From contig NZ_QJVJ01000008.1 in the NCBI RefSeq assembly GCF_003217775.1, positions 248,001 to 312,000 of the forward strand: a stretch of DNA of 64,000 nt, read 5' to 3'. This DNA is from Paenibacillus flagellatus. Lineage in GTDB: Bacteria; Bacillota; Bacilli; Paenibacillales; NBRC-103111. Of this stretch, positions 36,583 through 44,704 are shown one piece after another. How positions within the stretch are numbered: position 1 is the first letter of the stretch; the number at the start of each line of letters is the position of its first letter. The notes below the pieces were generated by a model. The model was not told the DNA's origin, made no database searches, and saw only the letters and a list, made by a program, of their open reading frames with translations. The translations under genes and the position numbers were made by a program.

Positions 36583-37389
36583 TTGCCGAAAACATGGTTA
36601 GACTCATTTGATGGCGGGTTTATTATGGTTCCTTGGGAGCGATATGAGGAAGCGGTCGGCTGGTACATCGAGACGTTTGATCTCGAGGTGGAATCGCAGG
36701 AAGAGTATCTCAAAGAAAAAATGACGTCACTTCAATTCCCGTCCATCGGTTTGGTCCACATCAAATCGGTGAACGACGGGCACGAGCATTTCAATACGGC
36801 GTGGGGTCAAGCGAGCAATGTCCGGTTCTGTTTCGATGCACCCGACATTCATGCCGTTTATCGGGAGTTCCAGGAGAAGGGCATCCGAACGGAAGACTTG
36901 GTGAAGGGAGTTTCCGGACTATACGTCTTCGATTTTTACGATCCTTACGCTACTCGCCTTACTTTGACGGAGCCTCATCCGAATGCGAAGCCCTTGTTGG
37001 ATATGGCCCCGGCCTCCCGGCTATTGGGGTTCAGCCCGCCCCGGATCAGCGTGAGAAAGTTGTCGCATGCACTGGATTGGTACGAACGGTTTCTAGGCGT
37101 GAAGACGATGGCCGTGCGGAACGATCACGCCGTCCTTCAACCCGGCAAGGAAGACGGCTGCCCGATTCTCTTGATAGAGGGCGATTATGACGAGCGCCGT
37201 GCTTACCATCTCCCGGCGGCGAGGCCGTATTATGTGATTCGGGGCAAAGACGCTTTTTTGGAAGCGTATCGCGGGTTGTCCGAGCAAGGGGTGAACATTT
37301 CGCCAATGGCCGGGCATCCGGACGGCTGGGCGGCGTTTCATTTTTTTGACCTTGACGGAAATGTGTTGAACGTGTGGACGTTTCGCTAA
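36583..37389 (+). CDS. VOC superfamily protein with two glyoxalase/bleomycin-resistance modules
   Basis: A 268-aa protein made of two VOC-type beta-alpha-beta-beta-beta units (residues ~8-130 and ~145-268). Each ends in a metal-ligand-like segment: YVFDFYDPYATRLTLTEP and AFHFFDLDGNVLNVWTF. The family includes glyoxalase I, fosfomycin and bleomycin resistance proteins and dioxygenases, so a detoxification or binding role is possible but unproven. The TTG start follows GGAGGAGG at 7 nt. It sits behind a MerR-type promoter and is followed 33 nt later by a serine hydrolase gene. Confidence 0.82.
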   Translation: MPKTWLDSFDGGFIMVPWERYEEAVGWYIETFDLEVESQEEYLKEKMTSLQFPSIGLVHIKSVNDGHEHFNTAWGQASNVRFCFDAPDIHAVYREFQEKGIRTEDLVKGVSGLYVFDFYDPYATRLTLTEPHPNAKPLLDMAPASRLLGFSPPRISVRKLSHALDWYERFLGVKTMAVRNDHAVLQPGKEDGCPILLIEGDYDERRAYHLPAARPYYVIRGKDAFLEAYRGLSEQGVNISPMAGHPDGWAAFHFFDLDGNVLNVWTFR

Positions 37390-37421
37390 AGACGAAAAAC
37401 CGGTAGGCGGGAGTGAATCCG

Positions 37422-38702
37422 ATGCAAGCCATTCGCTTGAAGCTGGAGGAGTACATCCGTAACTATTTGGACTTGTGGGACTTTTACGGCGTTATTCGAG
37501 TCGTCCGAAAAGGGGAAGTGCTTTTTGAAGACGCCTACGGCTATGCCAATATTGCGTTTGGAATAAAAAACGATCTCCATTCCCGCTTTTCCATCGCTTC
37601 CGTATCGAAGCAATTTACCGCCTTTGCGATTATGCTTCTCCATGACAAGAAATGGCTGGACATCGATCAACCCGCGCAACGTTATCTCCCTGCCGAGCTG
37701 AAGATCGACGAGGCGATCACGGTCCATCACTTGCTGTCGCATACGTCCGGGTTATACAACTTTTATGATTTTGAAAACGACTTTTTTGCCGGCTATAACC
37801 GGATGGATTATTCGCGAAGCGATTTTTTCCGGCGCTATATCCTTAAAAAGCCTACAAAGCCGCCGGGCACGGCTTACGACTACAATAACTCGAACTATCA
37901 TTTGCTCGCCTGGATGATTGAACAGGTCTCCGGAGAGAAGTATGAAGATTTTATTCGCAACCATTTGTTCGGCCCGTTGGACATGGAGAACAGCGATGTC
38001 GACGACGGCTGTAAGCCTATTCGCAACAGATCGTGCAATTATTCGAAGGATTTCGATGCCATCGTCAAAAGTCCGTATTATAACGAGAAGTTCAGCATCG
38101 GTGCGGGTGCCATCGTTTCAAACGGCGACGATTTGTACAAATGGTACGCCTGTTTGCGGGATCGCCGCCTATTGTCGCCTCAAGCGTATGCGAGGTTTTT
38201 CAAAGTGAACCAAAACCATTACTGCTACGGGCTGGAACATCGCCATGAGCACGGGACGGACAAGTATTCGCACGGGGGAGACCATCTGGGGATCGCCGCT
38301 TATGTCCGGTACGATTTCGATGAAGACAGCTGCATCCTCATTCTTTCCAACAACGAAGCGATCAATCAATACCGGCTGGGCCATGCCATTTCGGATATTT
38401 TGCATCGGGTCGACGTAGAGGCTCCGGCCAAGCATGAAGAGGTTCCGCTCGACGAAAGCAAGCTTCAAGCGTATTGCGGCACTTATTTGAAGGATAAGAT
38501 CGAAGTGGAGCTGATTCAGGGGAAATTGTATTTTACGCGATTCGCCGGCAATCTTCATATCGAGATCTACCCGGTAGGCGAAGGGAGATTTGCACGCCGA
38601 CACTCCGACCAGATTCATCCGTACCGGATTGCCGAGAACGAAAAAGGCCAAATGACGTTTTTCGGGTTCAGCAAGGAGGACTCCGGTACGCCGGGAAAAT
38701 GA
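37422..38702 (+). CDS. Serine hydrolase of the beta-lactamase/class C family
   Basis: A 426-aa penicillin-binding-like hydrolase (Beta-lactamase PF00144). Catalytic motifs in order: S-x-x-K in ASVSKQFT near residue 63, Y-x-N in YDYNNSNYHLL near 151, and HGG in YSHGGDHLG near 287. The last ~120 residues form a beta-rich add-on domain found in many bacterial class C-like esterases. No signal peptide is seen, so action is probably cytoplasmic and on esters or peptides, not beta-lactams. ATG 37422 is favoured by spacing from GGCGGGAG. It is second in the MerR-controlled operon. Confidence 0.85.
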   Translation: MQAIRLKLEEYIRNYLDLWDFYGVIRVVRKGEVLFEDAYGYANIAFGIKNDLHSRFSIASVSKQFTAFAIMLLHDKKWLDIDQPAQRYLPAELKIDEAITVHHLLSHTSGLYNFYDFENDFFAGYNRMDYSRSDFFRRYILKKPTKPPGTAYDYNNSNYHLLAWMIEQVSGEKYEDFIRNHLFGPLDMENSDVDDGCKPIRNRSCNYSKDFDAIVKSPYYNEKFSIGAGAIVSNGDDLYKWYACLRDRRLLSPQAYARFFKVNQNHYCYGLEHRHEHGTDKYSHGGDHLGIAAYVRYDFDEDSCILILSNNEAINQYRLGHAISDILHRVDVEAPAKHEEVPLDESKLQAYCGTYLKDKIEVELIQGKLYFTRFAGNLHIEIYPVGEGRFARRHSDQIHPYRIAENEKGQMTFFGFSKEDSGTPGK

Positions 38703-38859
38703 AGACCCGGCAGAAGTCGCATTCGTCTCGGCGGAAATCTGCGCTATCGAGCAATCGATAAGAAACGCACCGTACCCGACACTGCTATAGTGGAAGATGA
38801 TCCCGTCGGTGAATATCCCTTCGGAACGATACGTCGATTTGTACATCGGGAGGATGAGT

Positions 38860-39414
38860 GTGGTGCGGAAAATAATCGCCTCTGAAATGTTGTCGGTGGA
38901 AGGTTTTATGGAAGAGGAGCGGGGCCGATTGGATTGGTTCGCTCAAGACGAAGAGCTGAATGACGAAGCGATGAACCTGCTGGAATCGGTGGATGCCATT
39001 ATTTACGGCCGGGTTACCTACGAGATGATGGCCGGCTTTTGGCCGTATGCTCCGGGCCCCTTTGCGGCACGTACAAACGAATTGCAGAAGTATGTAGTAA
39101 CCGGGACGTTGAAGGAAACGCCTTGGGGAACATGGAACAACGCCCGTCCGCTAAGCGGAAAGCTATCGGAGGAGATTGAACGGTTGAAGAACGAACCGGG
39201 AAAAGACATGGTGATTTACGGCAGCGGCAGTGTCGTCCGGGAATTGACGGAGCACGGACTCATCGACGAGTATAGACTGATCGTGAATCCGGTTGTGCTG
39301 GGGAAAGGAACGCCGCTGTTCGGGGCGCTGTCGGGCCGGCTTCCGTTGAAGCTGCACGAGGCCAAAGTATTTCCTTCGGGCGCCGTAGCATTGACCTACG
39401 AAAAGAGTCGATAA
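38860..39414 (+). CDS. Dihydrofolate reductase-like RibD C-terminal domain protein (second copy)
   Basis: A 184-aa stand-alone RibD_C reductase: IASEMLSVEGFMEEE at the start, DAIIYGRVTYEMMAGFWP, and the cofactor region KDMVIYGSGSVVRELTEHGLIDEYRLIVNPVVLGKGTPLF. It shares the IYG(S/G) and VLGxGxPLF signatures with the copy at 29076 but is clearly a different subfamily. Start choice is uncertain: GTG 38860 is best spaced from CGGGAGGA, with ATG 38854 and GTG 38863 as options. Its stop is only ~21 nt from the point where the MFS pseudogene loses its coding sense. Confidence 0.82.
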   Translation: MVRKIIASEMLSVEGFMEEERGRLDWFAQDEELNDEAMNLLESVDAIIYGRVTYEMMAGFWPYAPGPFAARTNELQKYVVTGTLKETPWGTWNNARPLSGKLSEEIERLKNEPGKDMVIYGSGSVVRELTEHGLIDEYRLIVNPVVLGKGTPLFGALSGRLPLKLHEAKVFPSGAVALTYEKSR

Positions 39415-39435
39415 AGACGGAGGATGGATCCCATA

Positions 39436-40397
39436 CACGGCGTCGATGCCGATCGCCAACAGCGCAAGCCCGGTCTCGAGCGCCGACCATCCGCGCAGCT
39501 CTTGGAGATAGAGCACCGCGACGAATTGGAAGCCGAAGAAGGAGCCGGCGAACAAGAGTGCTCCCAGATTGGCGCGTACGAGCGCACCCGATCGGAGAAT
39601 GCCGAGCCGCATAAGCGGCGAGGCGGAGCGACGTTCGATGGCGATGAATGCGACGATCAGGACGAGACTGGCGGCAGCCGTTCCGATCGTCCAGTCCCAT
39701 TCCGTTTCCGGCGCGTTGACGACCGCGGAGACGAGCAGGAGCATCGCTCCCGTAACGCTTACCGTTCCGGCGAGGTCGAAGCCGTGCGCCGACCGCTCCG
39801 GACGTCCCGAATGAGGGATAAGCCGTATGCCGGCGAGCAGCAGGAGCAGCGCCAAAGCGACCGGAGCGAAAAATACCCATCTCAATCGGCTGCGGTTAAC
39901 AAGCCGCCGACAACGAGACCGAGCGAGAAGCCCGCCGCCGCCGTTCCCGCATAGACGAGCAGCGCGCGATTGCGCGACGGTCCTTCGGGAAAGCCGGTCG
40001 TGAAGATGGACAACCCGGCCGGCGTCATGAAGGCGGCGGCGACCCCCGTAACGAACCGCGAGAGCATCAGGAGCCATCCTTCGGTCGCCATCCCGCCGAG
40101 TCCGGAGAAGAGAAGGAACACGGTAAGCCACCCCAGAAACATCCGCCGCCGGCCGAGCAAATCGGCGGCGCGTCCTCCCAGCAGCATGAAGCCGCCGTAA
40201 CCGAGCACATAGGCGCTGGCGACCCAGCTTAGCTCGCCGGTGGTCATGTGCAGCTCGTCGCGGATCGACGGCAGCGCCACCCCCATCATCGACACGTCGA
40301 TGCCTTCCAGAAAGATCGCCCCGCACAGGACGAGCAGCAGCCCCCATGACACGTTAACGTCCGCCTTCCGTGGTGCGCTTGAATCGCCGCCGATCAT
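39436..40397 (-). pseudogene. MFS transporter pseudogene (frameshifted and truncated)
   Basis: The intact N-terminal part (ATG 40397, GGGGAGGTG site) runs through IFLEGIDVSMMGVALPSI and GRAADLLGRRRMFLGW to GGLLTAAD, then hits TGA at 39884-39882. Adding one G (TGGAGATGG instead of TGAGATGG) restores AADWRWVFFAPVALAL, so a single-base deletion caused the frameshift. The second part continues to GLALLAIGIDAV and then ends at 39436 against the RibD-C gene, losing the last TM helices. About 8-9 of 12-14 helices remain. It is divergent from an HxlR regulator that may once have controlled it. Confidence 0.85.
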
Positions 40398-40612
40398 TCG
40401 GACACCTCCCCTTTCCGTTCCCTTACAACAAGTACATGCATAACGGTTCCCTGCCTTTCGATTATGTTGTGGCATACGGAAATTATGTACCCTATAATGG
40501 GAATGTGGAAGAACGCACTTTATTGTGCCATTCGCACCCAAAAGTGATATAGACACCAAAAAGTATCTTAGACCGCATGAAAGGCATGTTGATCGAGGGG
40601 AGGACATACCCG

Positions 40613-40975
40613 ATGGAAGCCCGGTCGAAGCGTACGTACAACATACCGGCGGAAGCCACCATCGAAGTCATAGGGGGCAAATGGAAAATGCTGATTCTGT
40701 GCCACTTGACCTATGGCCCCAAGCGGACGAGCGAGCTGAAGAAAGCGATGCCGGGGATCACGCAAAAAATGTTGACACAGCAGCTGCGGGAATTGGAGGA
40801 CGACGGAATCATTATCCGGACGGTCTATAACCAAGTGCCGCCGAAAGTGGTTTATGAGCTGAGCGAGATCGGAGAGTCGCTGAGCGGGGTATTGGATCAG
40901 CTTTGCGAGTGGGGGGAAGCGTTCATTCAGGGACGGCTTAGCCGGGGCCGGAAAGAAGGATCGATACGGGAATAA
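40613..40975 (+). CDS. HxlR family transcriptional regulator
   Basis: A 120-aa winged-helix regulator: IPAEATIEVIGGKWKMLILCHLTYGPKRTSELKKAMPGITQKMLTQQLRELEDDGII is the full HxlR HTH, followed by the wing (YNQVPPKVVYELSEIGESL) and a dimer helix. The common Cys near the N-terminus of redox members is absent; the only Cys residues are in the HTH and near the C-terminus. ATG 40613 follows GGGGAGGA. It is divergent from an MFS pseudogene and ends in its own terminator, so its original target may be lost. Confidence 0.9.
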   Translation: MEARSKRTYNIPAEATIEVIGGKWKMLILCHLTYGPKRTSELKKAMPGITQKMLTQQLRELEDDGIIIRTVYNQVPPKVVYELSEIGESLSGVLDQLCEWGEAFIQGRLSRGRKEGSIRE

Positions 40976-41004
40976 CGGTTGCTTCGGCAGCCGTTTTTAT
41001 TTTC
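40974..41004 (+). terminator. Terminator of the HxlR gene
   Basis: AACGGTTGC / GCAGCCGTT stem with a TTCG tetraloop and T-run; it overlaps the stop codon. Confidence 0.8.
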
Positions 41005-41078
41005 TCCCCGGCGAAAAGGGACCGTTTCGGGAACTCCGAATGGGGGTGCCTTGTCTGTTTCAGTAGGAGGGGAACTTG

Positions 41079-41624
41079 GTGGAGGAGTACGAGTACCTGA
41101 GATACATATCGTCCGGGATGGAATCCTTTGCATTGGATCGTCTGATGCGGGATTTCGGGAAGGATGTTTGGAACTACGCCTATTTTTTGACGCGGGACCG
41201 CCATGCGTCCGACGATATTTCGCAAGAGGTGTTCCTGAGGGCGTTTCGCAGCGTAAAGGACTTTCGCGGAGAGTCTTCGGTGAAGACATGGCTGCTCAAA
41301 ATTACCCGCAACCTGTCCTATAATTACCGAAATTCCGCCTTTTTGCGGCGTGTCGCTTTATTGGGTTGGGTACGACGCAGGGAGACGGTGACGTCGGCCG
41401 AAAACGAGTTTATGGATCAGGCGGCGGCGAACGCGATTTGGCGGATCATTTTGGATATGCCCTTGCCTTTTCGCGAAGTGCTCTTGCTGGACATTCAGCA
41501 TGAAATGACGACTAAGGAGATGGCGGGCGTGCTCGGGGTGGCGGAAGGAACGGTGAAATCCAGGCTGCACCGTGCGCGCGCCAAAGTTTCGAACAAGCTT
41601 CGGGAGGTCGGGGCCCATGAGTAA
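41079..41624 (+). CDS. ECF-type RNA polymerase sigma factor
   Basis: A 181-aa group IV sigma factor. Region 2: YAYFLTRDRHASDDISQEVFLRAFRSVKDFRGESSVKTWLLKI; region 4: LPFREVLLLDIQHEMTTKEMAGVLGVAEGTVKSRLHRARAKV. A TTG at 41076 or GTG 41079 can start it, both behind AGGAGGGG. Upstream a GGGAAC (41029-41034) and TGTC (41052) with 17 bp between them fit a possible ECF-type self-promoter, weakly. The stop overlaps the next gene by 8 bp, so sigma and propeller protein are coupled; the latter is the expected anti-sigma factor. Confidence 0.9.
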   Translation: MEEYEYLRYISSGMESFALDRLMRDFGKDVWNYAYFLTRDRHASDDISQEVFLRAFRSVKDFRGESSVKTWLLKITRNLSYNYRNSAFLRRVALLGWVRRRETVTSAENEFMDQAAANAIWRIILDMPLPFREVLLLDIQHEMTTKEMAGVLGVAEGTVKSRLHRARAKVSNKLREVGAHE

Positions 41625-42918
41625 GCCGGATTGGTATAAGCGAGCGGGAAAGGAACCCTTTAAGCAACATTATTTCCATGGCGGCCTTGCGGCCGGTGTC
41701 AAAAGCCGGGCTGGAACGGAGCGGAAAGCCCCTTCCAAGAGCAGGCGGTATTGGGGCGGAGCAGCTGCGGCGGCGGCGATAGTGGGAACCTTCGTCGTCA
41801 TCTCAAGTTATTTATCCGGCGGCGGATCGGACCGGTCCCCCGTACCGCCCAGCTCCTCCTCCGCAGAAGCGGCTGTCGTCGAGAAGTCGGCCCTGATTCG
41901 AATGATAGACCGGACGAACGGCTGGGCGTTCGGAACGAACGTAACCCGTACGAACGACGGCGGTCGAACTTGGACGGACCGGACGCCGCACGGCTACGAC
42001 CGTTCCCGATTCGAGCCGTTCCCGCTGAACGGGCAATTCGCGTGGTTCGTTGTCCGCCCTGCCGGGCAGGAAGCGAATTGGACGATATATCGTACGGCGG
42101 ACGGCGGCCATTCTTGGAGCGCCGCCGCGCTTCCTACGACGGACACGTGGTCCGTTCTGAAGGAGAACACGGCGTTTGCTCTTTCCTTTACCGATGAGAA
42201 GACGGGGATATTAACTTTTATTTCCGATCCGGCGGGCGGTCCGGTGAAAACGGCAATATACCGGACGACGGACGGCGGGCGGACGTGGACGTACGTCAAC
42301 TCCATCGCGCCCGAAGGCGTTCTTGAATCCACCCCGTCGGGGATGTCCTTTTCCGATCGGTCGCACGGATTCATCACTTTTTTCAATTCCAGGGACAGCC
42401 GGCCGGAGCTGTACGGGACGTCCGACGGCGGAACGACTTGGAAGCGACTGCTGTTGGAGCTGCCCCCTGACATTCCGGACGCCGTATTTTTCGCCGAGCG
42501 CCCTCCGCAGTTTTTTGGGAACGACAGGAAGGAAGGCGTGCTGCCGGTTTCCTACACGACAACAACTAACGAAAAAGCCGGCATTGTCTGGTTCACGACG
42601 GAAAATGGGGGGAATTCCTGGAGTCCGGCCCCTTCTCCCGATGGGACGCCTACCGTCGCTTCAAAAGACGGCAGTGCTCCGCAAGGTTTTCGCGTAACCG
42701 CCGCTTCGGATCTTACCCACTATTGGATGATCGATTCGGAAGCGGGAACCCTCTACGGGACATCGGATGCCGGGCGGCATTGGCAAGCGCTGCATACGTC
42801 GCCCCAATTGCGGAACGCCGTAGAATTAAGCATGGTAGATGAAACGGTCGGCTGGATTCGGGGAGACGGCTTTCTCCTGCAAACGGAAGACGGCGGCAGG
42901 TCTTGGAAAGAGCTTTGA
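41617..42918 (+). CDS. Membrane-anchored seven-repeat beta-propeller (BNR/Ycf48-like), likely anti-sigma or sensor
   Basis: A 433-aa protein. A ~45-residue cytoplasmic N-terminus (SKPDWYKRAGKEPFKQHYFH) is followed by one TM helix (GGAAAAAAIVGTFVVISSYL, ~46-66) and an extracellular beta-propeller. Seven Asp-box repeats are visible: RTNDGGRTW, RTADGGHSW, RTTDGGRTW, GTSDGGTTW, TTENGGNSW, GTSDAGRHW and QTEDGGRSW, near residues 111, 158, 215, 267, 327, 381 and 423. It overlaps the ECF gene by 8 nt. I infer the short N-terminus holds the sigma factor and the propeller senses a wall or sugar signal. Confidence 0.85.
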   Translation: MSKPDWYKRAGKEPFKQHYFHGGLAAGVKSRAGTERKAPSKSRRYWGGAAAAAAIVGTFVVISSYLSGGGSDRSPVPPSSSSAEAAVVEKSALIRMIDRTNGWAFGTNVTRTNDGGRTWTDRTPHGYDRSRFEPFPLNGQFAWFVVRPAGQEANWTIYRTADGGHSWSAAALPTTDTWSVLKENTAFALSFTDEKTGILTFISDPAGGPVKTAIYRTTDGGRTWTYVNSIAPEGVLESTPSGMSFSDRSHGFITFFNSRDSRPELYGTSDGGTTWKRLLLELPPDIPDAVFFAERPPQFFGNDRKEGVLPVSYTTTTNEKAGIVWFTTENGGNSWSPAPSPDGTPTVASKDGSAPQGFRVTAASDLTHYWMIDSEAGTLYGTSDAGRHWQALHTSPQLRNAVELSMVDETVGWIRGDGFLLQTEDGGRSWKEL

Positions 42919-42974
42919 AACGGCGGAATCGAATCGTAGAAAAAGAGAAGATATCGAAAATAACGTAGCGGAAT

Positions 42975-42989
42975 GAACGTTTTACGTTC
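42975..42989. promoter_or_regulatory. 15-bp palindrome before the second ECF gene
   Basis: GAACGT-TTT-ACGTTC, 35 nt before the sigma start. It may be a regulator site or overlap an ECF promoter (GAAC is a usual ECF -35 core). Confidence 0.35.
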
Positions 42990-43024
42990 CCCGGTGCTCT
43001 TACAGAGGAGAGAGAGGTGAACGC

Positions 43025-43570
43025 ATGGATGGAATAGATGAGGTGAAAAAAGCCCGACAAGGGGATAAGGAAGCCTTGCTCCGGCTCATTATGGCCGAGA
43101 AGGACGCGTACTATAGGCTGGCTTATTCGTACATGAAGAATGAAGCGGACGCTATGGACGTACTGGAGGACATGATCGTGAAGCTGTACGAGAAGATCGG
43201 GCAGCTGAAGAAAGAGGCGTCCTTTTACCCCTGGAGCAAGACGATTCTCGTCAATCGATGCAAGCTGGCGCTGAAGCAAAAGAAGAAGCTGTTTCCGCTC
43301 GAGGATCGTCCGGAGGAAGAAAGGGGGCGGAAGCTCCCGGTAGCCGGAATGTCCGAATATCGTCAGGTGGAAGAACAAATGCACCTTCAGGCGCTCATGA
43401 ACCGTCTGAACGACGACCAACGCGAGGCGATTCGTCTCAAGTATTACCACGACCTGGACTATGGGACAATCGCCGCGATTACCCGCGTATCGCAGGGGAC
43501 CGTCAAGTCGAGAATTTTCCAAGGACTGAAGAAGCTTCGGGCATTGTACGGGAGGGATGGAAATGAATGA
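43025..43570 (+). CDS. ECF-type RNA polymerase sigma factor
   Basis: A 181-aa sigma factor. Region 2 has MKNEADAMDVLEDMIVKLYEKIGQLKKEASFYPWSKTILVNRCK; region 4 has LNDDQREAIRLKYYHDLDYGTIAAITRVSQGTVKSRIFQGLKKL. It resembles the SigV/SigW-like group in length and in being followed by a DUF4179 protein. ATG 43025 follows GAGGAGAGAGAGGTG. Its stop overlaps the start of the partner gene by 8 nt. It lies 106 nt after the propeller gene, so two ECF modules are arranged in tandem. Confidence 0.9.
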   Translation: MDGIDEVKKARQGDKEALLRLIMAEKDAYYRLAYSYMKNEADAMDVLEDMIVKLYEKIGQLKKEASFYPWSKTILVNRCKLALKQKKKLFPLEDRPEEERGRKLPVAGMSEYRQVEEQMHLQALMNRLNDDQREAIRLKYYHDLDYGTIAAITRVSQGTVKSRIFQGLKKLRALYGRDGNE

Positions 43571-44540
43571 GGTTGAACATTGGCTGCATGAAGAAAAGAC
43601 GCGTACGCGCGAACTTGCGGCGCCGGAAGACATGGAGGCGAGACTGAGGGCGGCGCTGAGCAACGCGGCTCCGAAGACAAGAGCATGGAGAAGCCGGATG
43701 AGCGGCTGGAGAATCGCGGCGGCCGTATTCGCCGTCCTGCTCGTATCGGGGAACCAGTACCATGCGCTGGCTTATTACGGCAAGACGCTGCTTGGCTTTG
43801 ACAGGGTCGTCGACGGGACTCTCGGCAAGCTCAACCAAGAGGGACGGGGGCAAGCCGTCGGGGAGCAAGTCGAGCTGGCGGACGGAAGCCTGCTCACGGT
43901 GGACGGACTCATGTCGGATGAAAATCAGCTTATTTTGTACTATACGCGGAGTGGGCTTACCGGTCTTGAGGAGGAAGGCAGGAACGGTTTTATACCGATC
44001 GGCGTCAAGGGCTTTCGGACGGATTCCGCGATGCAAACCGGCTCATGGGGGCCGAGCAAAGACCGGACCGAGATCAAGGGGATTGTAACGTTCGAGCCCG
44101 TCAGCCCGCTTGCCAAAAAATTGACCCTTTCTTTTTGGGACGATACGGCCAAAGGCGAACCAAGGCGGGAGGGGCGGCTTACTTTCTCCTATCGCCCGGA
44201 CGAGGCGATGCCGACCCGGATCAAGCAGACGCTTCATCGGACGGTCGCTATGGACGACAGCTCGATCGTATTCGGCTCCATCACGGCGACTCCGACCATG
44301 ACATTGGTGGAAGGCACTATACCGAAGGAGAACCGTGCCTTATTCGATCAAGTGCTCAACGGTGCAGAGATCGTGGCCAACGGGAATCCGGTAACGAGAC
44401 ATCGAGGCGATATCAGTCTGAACCCATCTCATAACGGGTATACCTTTGCCCTACGGTACGATCCGCTGCCCGACAACCTGACCTCCGTGCAGATCGTCTT
44501 GAAGGATATGGGCGAGACGATCGACATCCCGATGAAGTAG
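43563..44540 (+). CDS. DUF4179 family protein, probable anti-sigma factor
   Basis: A 325-aa membrane protein: cytoplasmic helix (residues ~1-45, EVEHWLHEEKTRTRELAAPEDMEARLRAAL), TM helix ~50-67 (WRIAAAVFAVLLVSGNQYHAL) and a large extracellular beta domain containing the DUF4179 region. The ATG at 43563 lies after GGGAGGG; the earlier ATG is too close. It overlaps the ECF gene by 8 bp. DUF4179 proteins are regularly partners of ECF sigma factors in Bacillales, so an anti-sigma role is inferred with moderate confidence. The signal is unknown. Confidence 0.85.
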   Translation: MNEVEHWLHEEKTRTRELAAPEDMEARLRAALSNAAPKTRAWRSRMSGWRIAAAVFAVLLVSGNQYHALAYYGKTLLGFDRVVDGTLGKLNQEGRGQAVGEQVELADGSLLTVDGLMSDENQLILYYTRSGLTGLEEEGRNGFIPIGVKGFRTDSAMQTGSWGPSKDRTEIKGIVTFEPVSPLAKKLTLSFWDDTAKGEPRREGRLTFSYRPDEAMPTRIKQTLHRTVAMDDSSIVFGSITATPTMTLVEGTIPKENRALFDQVLNGAEIVANGNPVTRHRGDISLNPSHNGYTFALRYDPLPDNLTSVQIVLKDMGETIDIPMK

Positions 44541-44590
44541 GCGGCGCTTCAATCGGAATCGAGGACGGATCCTGCGGCGAAACGTATTAA

Positions 44591-44650
44591 CTTTTTCCAA
44601 AACGGTTCTTTAGTTTATGGGGTGTCCCGTCCGTCCTCGGCTTCTATAAT
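44591..44650 (+). promoter_or_regulatory. Promoter with shared 30-bp box (copy 1)
   Basis: Box 44591-44620 (ends GTTTATGG), 24-bp gap, TATAAT 44645-44650. The -35 position (44622-44627) reads GTGTCC, so activation is expected. It drives the 5'-nucleotidase gene. Confidence 0.7.
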
Positions 44651-44704
44651 GGGGATGTAAGCGATTTCTTGGCAATGCCCCCGAAACGGAAAACGAGGAG
44701 GATC

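Noticed and set aside
40440-40600. Direct-repeat-like AAGTGATATAGACACC / AAGTATCTTAGACCGC upstream of HxlR
   Set aside because: Too degenerate to call an operator without comparison to related promoters.
44560-44640. 9-bp inverted repeat CGAGGACGG/CCGTCCTCG around the 5'-nucleotidase promoter
   Set aside because: Arms are over 60 nt apart with the shared box in the loop; this is likely by chance.
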